Shown here: piece by piece, positions 13,701 to 23,140 of the stretch
How the letters are laid out: every line of letters starts with the position of its first letter
Numbering within the stretch: the stretch's first letter is position 1
Source: Thamnaconus septentrionalis
Lineage: Eukaryota; Chordata; Actinopteri; Tetraodontiformes; Monacanthidae
Reading direction: 5' to 3'
DNA length: 64,000 nucleotides
Assembly: GCA_009823395.1 (NCBI GenBank)
Contig: CM020514.1
Span: forward strand, 4,342,966-4,406,965
Notes under the pieces: generated by a model
Told to the model about the DNA's origin: nothing
The model's database searches: none
What the model saw: the letters and a program-made list of their open reading frames with translations, nothing else
Translations under genes and position numbers: made by a program

Positions 13701-15256
13701 AATGCCAAGGTGTTTTTAGTCAATATTCTTTGGGAGGTACTGCATTCCACAATTCAGGAGCTATGATGGAGGAGGTAGGAACCTCCTGGTTTTCAGTTTG
13801 GTCAGGAGGGAAGTTCCACTAGCAGCTGAGGGTGACCCTTGGGTCCAAGGATTTGAACCAGTGACCCTCTGGCCACAAACTCACTTCTCCAACCTCTAGT
13901 CCAAATCGCAAACTAAATCAAAGACTGCATATCATGATAGTTAGTAACCAGTAACCAATGAGCCGATTAAATTTTGTAACTTCAATTCTTACAAAATTTT
14001 GTCTAAACATATTTTCAAGCTCAATGCTTCACATTTAGATTACATGCTGTCCAGTGCGCAATCGTTTTTTTTACTGGATGACCGACGAGGTCGTATGACA
14101 ACTGCTAACCGCTAACTTAAATTTGACTTTGAGTGGTACAATTACAATATAGTTTGAAAATCTAAAATTTATAATGGAATAGGTCATGTATGGAAAAATT
14201 ACCGAAGATAAGATTGCTGGTTTTAAAGTATTTTAACTGACCGTGGGCTTGTGCAGCAGAATTATGGGAGTAACCGAGGGCGAGCAGAGCTGTCTCCACC
14301 AGCTGAGAGAAGAGAATATCCTTTCTGACCAGAACAAACTCCGAATGCTCATCTCTTCCATCAAATCCGTCTGCCTGAGTCCCCTTATCCGACTGCTCCA
14401 CAACACAGAAGACGGGGATCGTTAGACCTGTGGAGGAGTACAAAAAGGTAAAGAAGAAAATAAAAAGGATTGTCTTTCGATCTGGCTCTGATAGGAAGCA
14501 TGTGAATTTAAAGCTATTTTTTAATGGTCCTATTTACATAGAGAAGAACTGTTCTATCCATAGGAAAACCAAACAGCTTTGATTTTACGGTAATTATACA
14601 CTTACACAACTTATTTATGGGTAGTATATTAAGCTTTTATCAATAAACCATGCCAAATTATACACACTGCACCTGTGAAAATGGCAGTGACACCAGGCTC
14701 GTTCAGACCAAGACCAACAGTTTGTGGAGGCATGCGCCAATGCCTAATACAATACAATACATTGGGATTACATTAAACTCTTCCTAATAAATCTTGCCAA
14801 ATCTTACACACTGCACCTTTAAGACTTTTTGGGTTTGAGTCACCTGCAATCTGGTAATCAAATGAAATGCTCTAAAGACATAATGGGCTGCCAATTCCAT
14901 GTGGTGGAGCCACATGAGTACCACACACAAACGTTTGCACACAAATGAAAAAGCACAGCATCTAAAATTGACCATCTTATACAATTAAGTATAGAACTAT
15001 AGAACCATCCAATTAAGCAAATGTTTTTAATCATGGTAGGGTTTCCTTATATTATATATAATATTATTATTAAGTCCCTACCCCCTTGTGGTCTTTGTGG
15101 AGATTCTCTCAGGTGTATGTGTGTCTCAGCTGTATTCCGATTGTCCTCCAGATGCCTCCTCTTCCATAATGGTCGGCTGCTACTGATGAGCGGACTACCA
15201 GCCCTCTTCCCAGAATTGTCTTGGGTAATGGGGAACTCTCCTCCTTGATCCATCAT
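4256..15256 (-). CDS. satb2: SATB2-type CUT/homeobox chromatin organiser
   Basis: Nuclear matrix-attachment-region binding protein that organises chromatin and regulates transcription. Eleven coding exons join in frame: 15256-15082, 14427-14242, 13385-13259, 12132-12009, 11438-11339, 9609-9041, 8172-7960, 7339-7187, 6320-6126, 5055-4846, 4717-4256 (837 aa plus stop; human SATB2 has 733). Domains: ubiquitin-like oligomerisation domain about 59-160 ([29 protein letters not shown]), CUT-like about 163-240 ([26 protein letters not shown]), Gln/Pro-rich linker, CUT1 about 395-485, CUT2 about 518-610, atypical homeodomain about 685-745 ([16 protein letters not shown]). The segment [18 protein letters not shown] marks SATB2 rather than SATB1. 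ATGATG at 15256 was chosen because the N-terminus aligns loosely with human (AGSP...HLEDN); the frame stays open to the acceptor at 15282, so a longer start is possible. Oddities: compact introns, a Ser-rich unrelated C-terminal tail and a diverged N-terminus, which fit an ohnolog. Confidence 0.93.
5022..5069. repeat. 24-bp tandem duplication at satb2 exon 10 acceptor
   Basis: Two adjacent 24-bp copies (5022-5045 and 5046-5069) differ at a few bases. They straddle the 3' splice site, so the exon begins with a repeated peptide (ALPKSSHQ then ALPTSSPAQ). The copy inside the exon has CAAG where the real acceptor has CAGG. Confidence 0.75.
5640..5960. repeat. Dispersed MITE-like repeat in satb2 intron
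   Basis: The stretch begins 'taaagctgcaagcagcattc', which matches from memory the end of a widely dispersed fish repeat (AGCTGCAAGCAGCG...AGGG). No terminal inverted repeat or target-site duplication could be fixed here. It lies in the intron between satb2 exons 9 and 10. Confidence 0.35.
6520..6900 (+). repeat. Dispersed repeat copy A
   Basis: Segments such as 'ccttcagagaagtcctagaaattt', 'catgagcctgatgtcaacttcgcat' and 'ccaatcagaat' recur with point differences, in the same order and strand, at about 49,355-49,600. The two stretches are copies of one interspersed element. Its class is not clear. This copy is in the intron between satb2 exons 8 and 9. Confidence 0.6.
7549..7812 (-). other. 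Open frame of LINE-like composition, unassigned
   Basis: An 87-codon minus-strand frame lies in the intron between satb2 exons 7 and 8. Phrases such as [12 protein letters not shown] and ITLIDIHLL recall LINE-1 type reverse-transcriptase ORFs, but the match is too weak to assign. No splice sites tie it to satb2. Confidence 0.2.
9041..9609 (-). CDS. satb2: satb2 exon 6: Gln/Pro-rich linker and start of CUT1
   Basis: This is the largest internal exon (569 nt), joined to exon 5 by a split Val codon (G|TT). It holds a long Gln/Pro/Leu-rich linker, the conserved [17 protein letters not shown] block and the first half of CUT1 ([20 protein letters not shown]). In human SATB2 the segment before CUT1 holds a VKPE sumoylation motif; here the aligned stretch reads [10 protein letters not shown], so that motif is absent. 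Confidence 0.9.
9721..9926. mobile_element. hAT-type MITE with 8-bp target duplication
   Basis: This 206-bp element begins TAGGGCTGTCA and ends TGACAGCCCTA, a perfect 11-bp terminal inverted repeat. It is flanked by GTAGCAGT (9713-9720) and GTAGCAAT (9927-9934), an 8-bp target-site duplication with one change. Eight-base duplications and this terminus are typical of hAT non-autonomous elements. It contains no coding frame and sits in satb2 intron 5. Confidence 0.85.
10145..10339. mobile_element. Fold-back element, 86-bp arms
   Basis: The left arm (10145-10230) and right arm (10254-10339) are reverse complements with 7 mismatches over 86 bp, around a 23-nt loop. The outer end reads CCGGTGTAGGTACAGAAT. 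The structure is that of a fold-back or MITE element and would give a long RNA hairpin from either strand. Its outer 19 nt on the right recur exactly in the dnajb11 leader (35971-35989). It lies in satb2 intron 5. Confidence 0.85.
10561..10650 (+). repeat. Dispersed repeat shared with 42.76 kb
   Basis: The stretch around 'ctcatttgaat' and 'aaaatgacacc' matches 42,757-42,840 base for base over most of its length, in the same orientation. It is an interspersed repeat of unknown class within satb2 intron 5. Confidence 0.6.
11545..11652 (+). mobile_element. LINE 3' tail, (TCTTA)n end
   Basis: The sequence 'ttctgtcaccttttgggaca' followed by 'gacaatgaagcatatctcatcttatctta' has the layout of the 3' UTR and short-repeat tail of fish Rex/CR1-type LINEs. 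Only the tail is present. Confidence 0.45.
12222..12620 (+). repeat. Dispersed repeat ('gggggtcaccaacctttttg')
   Basis: The opening 'gggggtcaccaacctttttgaacctgagagctacttc' matches from memory a dispersed fish repeat. Downstream is a doubled motif (GTTGCGCCACCTTTGAA and GTCGCACCACCTTTGAA at about 12,530 and 12,598). The boundaries are uncertain. It lies in the intron between satb2 exons 3 and 4. Confidence 0.4.
13735..13912 (-). mobile_element. tRNA-derived SINE, minus strand
   Basis: On the minus strand, a pol III A-box-like stretch (TGGACTAGAGGTTGGAG) is followed by a perfect B-box (GGTTCAAATCC). These are spaced as in a tRNA gene but without a foldable tRNA body. A conserved-looking SINE tail follows. 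It lies in satb2 intron 2. Confidence 0.5.
14640..14830 (-). repeat. MITE ends of the 'aaaggt(c/g)cagtgtgtaa' family
   Basis: Two adjacent ends, 'ttatacacactgcacctgtg' and 'cttacacactgcaccttt', match the terminus of the elements at 29,434-29,703 and 60,957-61,190. They sit in satb2 intron 1, between coding exons 1 and 2. Confidence 0.45.
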
Positions 15257-15689
15257 CCTCCAGACCCCCAGAGGAGTTCCAGCTAGACAGAATGAGCCTT
15301 AAAAAACATCAAGAATATAAAGTGGTTACAGGCATCCAAATGAGAAATGATCCTATTTTATATAGCATCTTTCTAGACAGTTTGGACCATAAAAAATACT
15401 TTCTACTGCAAATACAGCATTTTCCACATTCAAATAAGTACTCAATGTTTCTGCTAAATAACTGGTAGTTATCATATCTGGTAGAAAGCCAATGTGTTTG
15501 CAGAAGGTAGTTACCATTCACATAAACACAACAATGACAAATGATGCAATGCAAAACATGCGCACAAAACAGTGACATCACGAGTTATAAATAAAGCATT
15601 AAAGGAAAAGGACTGTCCGTTTGAGAATATGTACTTTCATATTGTGTTTTTGTTGTTGTAAAGTAATATCTTTGAATCTCTCTGTAACT

Positions 15690-16560
15690 GGTTCTCCTCC
15701 TTTCTAGCTGGGAAAACTGAGCATGTTGCCCAGGCGAAGGTGACACTGGTGGTTAATCACTCATCTGTGGCAATCCCCAAGGCTCTGTGTTAGGACCAAT
15801 TCTTTTAGCTTATACATGCTCCCCCTTGGTCACTTCATTATTTCCATATCTATGCAGATGACACACAGGTCTACTTAAAGACTGGTTTAACTAACACTCC
15901 ACTGTCAACATCTGCTTCACTCACTGCTTGCCTGGAGGAGATAACGGAGTACATTAGGTTCAGGTGTCTCCAACTTCAACTCCAAGTTCAGAGACCATCC
16001 TGGTTCATACTCCAGAACCAGCGTCGCTCATCCACCATCACTAGTACCGCCTTCTCTGACCAAGTCATTCCCCCATCTCCAGCCTTCACAATACTTAAGT
16101 AGAAAATGGATTCCCAAATCAACTGCAACGCCCACAGTCAAGAGCTTAAGAACATCTCCAAATCTCTCCATCCTCCAATCACCCTTGCAGATGAGGAAGC
16201 ATGAGGCCATGCTTTTATCTCCTCCAGGCTTGACTATGACAATGAGCTCCTCATCGGGGTCCCTGGCAAAAGCATCCAAAAACTCCAAGCTACAGCCAAA
16301 TCATCCAATTCTCGTATCACTCCACTGGCTCCCTATTTTACTCTGAATTGAACACAAGGCCACCACTGTATCCGTGAATCTGATCATGTTCACAACAAAG
16401 ATCTCCTCACTCCACAGATATCCTCATGCTGTCTCCAACCCTCCCCCAACCTTCCTCCTCCAAGCAAAGTCCTTCGCCTGCGTTTCACTTCCAAATTTCT
16501 GCAACTTGGTTTGTGCCAAAAGCACCAGAGGGCTTATGATGAAGCCAAATACCAGTTAAT
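15690..16560 (+). mobile_element. Degenerate L2-type LINE reverse transcriptase
   Basis: Plus-strand frames, broken by stops and shifts, spell out reverse-transcriptase signatures in order: SVLGPIL, MLPLG-like, then YADDTQVYLK (the Y-x-DD catalytic box) and LTACLEEI. Further on is a remnant of the C-terminal region (ITPLASYFTLN, LLTPQISS). This is an old, non-functional L2-type element upstream of the satb2 coding start, inside the inferred first intron. Confidence 0.8.
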
Positions 16561-17231
16561 GTTTCTATAGTATGTGCATTGGTTGTATTATCATTTGAAT
16601 CACATCCTTATCAAGTAATCCTTATCCTTATCAACAGGTATTGAGTATCACTAGCGATGCTATGACTTGGTATCCCAGAGCCTGTTCAGGAATGAATGCC
16701 TCACACTATTTTACTTATGCACTTTTTTTCCTGGTACATTGTGGATGCATATTCTTTTTTATCATGACTTGTAATTTTTTTTATACATTTACTGCTAACA
16801 TTGCTGATAGAGAATTTCACGGCAGTGAGTACAAAGTTTATGTTTAACATGTCTCTATTCCCAATAAACCGCATTTCCCATGTTTGTGAGTCCTGTTGCC
16901 CAAAGACCACAGGATTGACAATCAGCAAAGTTAGGATGGGCGGCCCATGTTTGGCAAAGGTACTCCTTGTATTATAAAGAAATGACTATTTACTTGAAAT
17001 GTCTGATCATTTGGGTGAAATGTCTGATCATTTGGGAACATTTAGTAATGTGTGTTTATTAATTTGTTATATTATATATTATAATTATATTATATTATAA
17101 TTAATCATATTTATATTAGCATAGAATTACAATATATGCTCACATATGTTTTTACATTTATGCTTTATTATGTATGCATAATTGATGTGGCCTTTGGTGA
17201 AAATGATTTTGACACCCCTGATTATGTTGCA

Positions 17232-17264
<33 letters not shown>

Positions 17265-19490
17265 TGCGTAGCTTGTTTTACAAAGACAAATCCCTGTAAA
17301 TTCTTTTTTTTTTTAACAATAACGTACTGTTCCATGAATTTACAAGATGTTTCGCAATGCATCAAAAGATTAGCAATATAATATTATGTAATATTTGACA
17401 ACATCGCATCACAGAGGAGATGTTTTATAAGAGGATTGCATTAAATTTAGCGGCCTTTGAAATACAAGTTTGAGGGAGTGTTGGACTACGGGCCAGAGAG
17501 GCTGTCCGTCCACTCTTCCATAAAATCTAAGTTGAAGGTTAACATCTGAACATGTAGCCTGTGTTACACAGTCATAATGTCACTAATTTAACTTCTCAGT
17601 TGACGTGAACAAACCCAAGGTGACAGTGTTATTAGCCTGCTTTATGCGCTACAAAATTTCAAAGCTTCGTGAGACACAATTGCAGACATTTCGAGCAACA
17701 ATCCAACCAACTGTGCCATTAACTCAAAAGCAAACCGAATGTCCTGCAGCTGCATTTTGGTCTGAATAATGTTGTTCCTACAAGTGATTGTGGTAAAGTT
17801 TTATTTCTTTCAGCTAAGTTGTGTTATTATCAGCTGCAGCAGACTGGTTTAGGGTTTAGCACATGTGACGCTGCAGGGAGGATGGACATTACAAATACAG
17901 AGATAATGTTAACTATCACTGCGATTTACATAAACTGATTTTATAGAAGACAGGCATTATGGCCTAGTATAGTACCACTCAAGACGATTTACTGGTGAAA
18001 TCCAGTAAAGCCAGTAAACCTTCGAAGGCTTTACACTATATGAGACTTTGGATCCAATGTATGTTCCAAGTTTCTTTTAATGTGATTTTGTGATTTTAGA
18101 TGTTTCGCTGGACTCAACCCAAGTACAGACACCAAGACCACAAAAGTATCCATTAGAAGCTGTGGAAAGGTGCATGAGAGACAGAGTGACTCCAGTCTAT
18201 CCCACTTCTCCCTCCTCTGCTGATTAATAGACGTTAAATGGCTTTGTGCATAAGTCAGTGACACAAGATTGGGCCTCGTCTCTTCCCAAATGGATATTGT
18301 AATGTATTTTCACACTTTGTTAGAATGTGTCATTATGCATTTTGAATTCCATTCAGTGGCTGCCAAATGTGAAGATTATCCTGGAGTACTGAAGTTAACA
18401 TGTCATGTCAGGTTATGGAAGTTTACATATGTAATGTAAAACTATTGGTTAGGGTTAGTTCGGGTAGGGTCATTTGTAACTGTTTTGTTTAGTCATAGTT
18501 CGTTCAGGTTTTAATCTTAAAGTCGAAATTTTGTTTTAGTTGTACAGTACAGTTTTGATCAGTGCATGTTTTGTTTTCGTTTTCAGTCAGCAGGTGAACA
18601 GAATAAGGAAATTCCAGTTGGACAGCAAGCCAGGTCTATTCCAAAACAATTCTTATTCAAAATAATTTGCAAAGTTTCAAATGTAAGAAAAAACAAAACA
18701 AAAATCAACTGAACCTCTTAATACAAAATCATTGCATTTTAAGGTATTTCCAGCCATTTGCGCGGGTTGCCAGTTAACTGCTTCAAACAGGAATACAGAG
18801 AAGGCAATATTGTACATTAGGTTGCAATCAAACTAGATGACTGCATTGTATATAACAAGACCGGTATGAAAACAATATGCTGTAATTATTTTGGGAGTTA
18901 TGAACATACTTTTACAGTACTTTTTGGCAACTTTTTGCCAGGTGTTTATTACATTTTTTTTTTTATTTCAATTTGCTACAGTGTGGTGATTAAAATTATA
19001 TTAATAATATTTTTTTAAAAGGGGCCCACATTAGAAGTTTTTATTTTTATTTTTATTTTTCTCTATTTCATAGTCACTGGTGCTGTTAACTTTGACAATT
19101 GGGACGAAACTTTTTGCGCAAAATGAAGACGACTTAGTGAATTCTACCGCTTTTGAATACTTTAATTAAACGAAAATTTTAGGAATCTGTAAAAGGCAAA
19201 TACATTTGGTTGCGTACGTCACATATCGACAGGACAATAATATATATTTTGACAGAAAACCCCAACAAGCAAGGCGGGCGTTTAATTCTCTTTTAAAGCG
19301 CGTATGGCTGCGGATTTTCCATGGTTCAGAATCGTATTAAATACTTCCATTTTCGCGTGCTCACGTCGCAACAGAATCCCTTTACACGCCTTGAGATTTG
19401 CTCAAATTCCAGGTTTGCGCGCCTATTTCTGAAAAGCAGGATCGAAATAATCGTAACCCGAGAAGGTCAAACGCAGCCTCGCCTGAATAG
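16561..19490. other. AT-rich non-coding stretch
   Basis: No gene is supported. It holds a (CA)n(GA)n compound microsatellite at about 17,230-17,266 and T-rich runs near 18,953 and 19,040. If the inferred first exon is right, all of this is first-intron DNA of the satb2-type gene. Confidence 0.4.
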
Positions 19491-19497
19491 GGGGATT

Positions 19498-19517
19498 TTT
19501 TTTTTTTTTTTTTTTTA
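19498..19517. repeat. Poly-T run
   Basis: An uninterrupted run of about 20 T. Nearby homopolymer-coded frames are artefacts of this run. Confidence 0.8.
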
Positions 19518-19736
19518 ATTCCACACATTTTAAATGCATAAATTTTAAATTGGAAAATCAGTTCATCATTTATCTCTTGTTTAAAGTGGGACCCTGACGT
19601 GTGGGCCACGCTCGCCCCCTCCAACGCAGGTTTCAGAGTGGGCCTCGCGTTCCGTGGGGATGGGGGGGGGGTCACGTCTTGCCGCAAAGAATGCGCATTT
19701 AACGTGGATGGATGGGACGGCTCATTTGCGAAAAGA

Positions 19737-19820
19737 GAGAGAGAGAGAAGAAGAAGAAGAAAGAAGAAGAAGAAGAAGAAGAAGAAGAAGAAGAAGAAGA
19801 AGAAGAAGAAGAAGAAGAAG
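19737..19820. repeat. (GAA)n microsatellite
   Basis: GAGA passes into about 25 units of GAA with one interruption. It lies in the putative first intron of the minus-strand satb2-type gene, so the transcribed strand would carry TTC. Confidence 0.9.
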
Positions 19821-20337
19821 GAACGTTCGGTTCTAATGTCTAGGCTCGGAGTGTGTAATCCCGTTCGGTTCGGTCCGTTGAGAAGTTTAAATTTGTTGTG
19901 GGGTCATTTTGGAGTTCCTATGATAGACACGGGGTGGCTCACCACTGAAGAATCAGCGACCTGGTCACATTGGCTCGAAAGTTAACACATGAAGGAGTGT
20001 TTCATCGTTGAGATTTGTCTGTATTTCAAGACGTTCGTATTTCGAGGCGCCTCTCCTCTTGATAAATGTACTCGATTTGTCTCGTTTACATGGAAAGGAG
20101 ATTTTACTCGGGTGTTCTTTCTAAAGGTCGGTTTTTCCGTGAATAGTCCAAGTATGATACGTATTTTGTTGCGTGATTTTATTTTTTGAAATAAGATCAT
20201 TTCGACCAAAGCGGATGGATTTGCAAAATAAGAAAAACACGCCGCCGCCACAATTACACGCGCAATCAATAACAATGTGTTTGTTTACATGTTTAGAAGT
20301 GATTGTAATGTAATGACAGAATAAATCATGAAATTAA

Positions 20338-20360
20338 TTATTATTATTATTATTATTATT

Positions 20361-20403
<43 letters not shown>

Positions 20404-20513
20404 GTAATAATAATAGAATTATCATTTTCAATAATAATAATAATAATAACAATAATAATAATAATAATATTATAATTATTATTATTATTATTATCATTAT
20501 TATTATTATTGAT
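20338..20513. repeat. (ATT)n/(AAT)n inverted microsatellite
   Basis: About 175 bp of ATT repeats switch to AAT and back to ATT, with scattered substitutions. The array is therefore partly self-complementary and could form an AT-rich hairpin. Apparent poly-Asn or poly-Ile frames across it are not genes. Confidence 0.9.
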
Positions 20514-20784
20514 CTCATAGAACGATCTTTTGATGATAGTAATGTCAGCATAGTCTGGCCTGACAAACAAGGGATTCCACTTGTCATTTGCCTGCTAAAC
20601 GAATAGGCTAACCTACAGTGCAATCAATGACACCACCAACAACAAACTACAACATTGCTATTAATATCAATACAAAAAAAAAAGTGTGCAAATGATCACA
20701 AAAATGAATTCCACGACAAGAATTGCCAATCTCAATCCGAACAAATAAATACACGTATAGAGAGGCTGCCGCCTGAATACTTAC

Positions 20785-21046
20785 TGTCTCCCGGTTGTGT
20801 GTGTGTGTGTGTGTGTGTGAGAGAAGCGCTGCTGGTCGCTGCGGGTGGTGGTGGGGGGGCAACTACTGTCCATCGAGCGCGGCACCGCTGAATGCAGCAG
20901 GGGTGCAGCTGCGGAACAACACACGGCGGTTCGGGCTGTCGTGAGCTGGGTTTGGACTCCTCGCGGTCATATACGGAGCAGAACCGAACTCGGAACTTCC
21001 CTCCGGTAAAGACGAAGAAGAGCCGCCTGGACTGGAGACGGAAGAT

Positions 21047-21104
<58 letters not shown>

Positions 21105-21560
21105 CTGCGGGACTTGAACCTGATAATCCAGCCTCTCCGCCCCAACTGCTCCGCTTCCTCACTTCCGGCACTGCATTGGTTTATTAGTTTCCAACAGCGC
21201 CGGGTGGATCAAACCCTTCCTTCTCAAGTGAGAAATTATTGTCCCTGTCCTTCCCAAAGGCAAAACGAGACGGCGCGCGAACGCGACTCGGTTGTCAGTC
21301 AGCACTTAGCGATACACGCTCGACTCCACGCGAGTCTCGGCAGCGACAAAACAAAACAAAAGACTAAACAAGCAAACCCCGGTGGAAGAGCGGGCAGCGG
21401 CGGCGGGGAAAGTGTGAAAGTCAATGTATAAACGCGGCGGCGTTGAAAATTCAACCCGCTCGTCAGTGATTCGTCGACGGTGTCCTCGCAGAGCGAGGAA
21501 GGCGGAGAGAAGGGAGGAGAGACAAAGGGGCGGGGCGAGAGGGTGGCGGGGGGACAAGAG
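20785..21560 (-). promoter_or_regulatory. satb2: Putative satb2 promoter and noncoding exon 1
   Basis: This block is GC- and CpG-rich against AT-rich surroundings. On the minus strand it ends in a strong splice donor, GACA|GTAAGTATTC, with the last exon base at 20785. The next minus-strand acceptor that begins satb2 sequence is at 15282. I infer an untranslated first exon spliced to the first coding exon. A (CT)n run of about 54 bp (21048-21101), GA-repeat on the transcribed strand, sits inside. The start site is not fixed, and a lncRNA or another gene start cannot be excluded. Confidence 0.45.
21048..21101. repeat. (CT)n microsatellite
   Basis: About 27 CT units lie in the CpG-rich block. 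Read on the minus strand they give a GA tract within the putative satb2 leader. Confidence 0.9.
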
Positions 21561-22064
21561 TGAACCAATAAAAAAAAAAAAAAAATACATTTTTTTCCTC
21601 GGACTTCGCTGCTTAATAACCTGGGGGCAATAAGCTGACACTTCGCTCCACTTTGCCAGGACACGAGGCCTCGATCGTTTAACTACGCGGAGTCTTTTTA
21701 ATTCCATGTCGTTTTTCGCCCTATTGGTTTTATGGTGCGACTCCATCTTCTCGAGCCCCTTTGGGCCATTATCAGTGAACCTTGACCGGAAGACCGATCG
21801 TATAGCATTTTCATGCTTTTTTTTTTTTCTTCTTTTTTTTTTATGCCGCATGGAGCAACAAGTTATCTTGTTATCAGCTCGCCTCTAATACTTTCACACG
21901 TCAGTATCGCCCCACGAGATTTGCCTCGACCCGAAGGTTGTGCTGCGTTAATAACACAGCCTCGAGCTGATCGAGCCACACACGCACGGTTGATCTCGAG
22001 TCAGAAATATTCACGTTTGTGGCTCAATTTGTCAGCGATAAAACTCGCTTTCAGTAGTGAAGCA

Positions 22065-22097
<33 letters not shown>

Positions 22098-22342
22098 ACT
22101 TGACGTTTAACTCTCTGGTCAATTCTCTCTGACTGCCTGACTTTGATTTGTTGGGGAAGAGTCATACTTCGTATTGCTGTCGATTTTTATTATACTCACC
22201 GGGTTGTGGTGTTTTAGATGTGTTGATATTTGCAGCAACGGGAATTGCAGCATTTGAAGGAGCTGAAATGTTCAGTGGCTCAAGCAGTCCTGTTTGCCTG
22301 TCCAAACGGAGAGGAGCCACTCACCATCAGAGAAAGCTTGTT

Positions 22343-22426
<84 letters not shown>
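22343..22426. repeat. (AAT)n microsatellite
   Basis: About 28 perfect AAT units. Poly-Asn frames over it are artefacts. Confidence 0.9.
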
Positions 22427-23082
22427 TCGTTTTTAGATTCTAGGCTTTATCACACTGTATGAAGATCATATTAGAACGCGTTCAAAAAGCACACACACAC
22501 ACATGCACGAACGTAAAGCAAGTTATGAAATGAAAACGTTCACTTTGACTCTTCAACATCGTTTCAAGTCGGCGGCGATCGACCATAGAGCTTGTAGTAA
22601 CTGATGATGATCATCATCATCATCCTGATGATGACGATGATGAACGCTTTGTCGAATATGTCGAGAATATTCTGTTCAGGTTTCTTCCTGTTTCATTTTA
22701 AACATTTTAATACAGCCAATATAATTATGGACAGCAAGTTGCCCCCAATGGCGGAGACAACTTCAGGTCAAAATGGTTATTTTTTTTGTATTAAAAAAAA
22801 GAAAAAGAAAAAGAAAATCTTCTTAGTTTTTTGTTTCGGGGACAAGGACAATCTGCTACGACCGCTTTCTCACCTGTTGGTTTTCCACTCCACTTCACCT
22901 CTCTCTCCTTTTTTTGCCCTACAACCGGAGTAACTAGATCCAGAATTCGTTGCAAACGTACATTGTATAAGGACAAAAATCGAAAGAAATTGAAAAAAAA
23001 ATCATATCAATCAAAATCAAAATAGACTGCGCTGCAAAATATAGTGCAGTAGACTTAAGCACACACAACGTCCATTGAAAGT

Positions 23083-23083
23083 A

Positions 23084-23138
<55 letters not shown>
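23083..23138. repeat. (GT)n microsatellite
   Basis: About 28 GT units with no interruption. Confidence 0.9.

Positions 23139-23140
<2 letters not shown>

Noticed and set aside
4256..15256. Assignment as satb1
   Set aside because: [24 protein letters not shown] and the synteny with plcl1 and mob4 fit SATB2; SATB1 lacks the AHQHPQA segment.
20328..20606. Frames rich in poly-Asn or poly-Ile over 20.3-20.6 kb, and similar ones at 22.1-22.5 kb
   Set aside because: They are translations of (ATT)n/(AAT)n microsatellites and have no conserved flanks.
20732..21431. Protein-coding frames over the CpG-rich block
   Set aside because: They are long only because of low stop frequency and the (CT)n run; no recognisable domain, and both strands are open.
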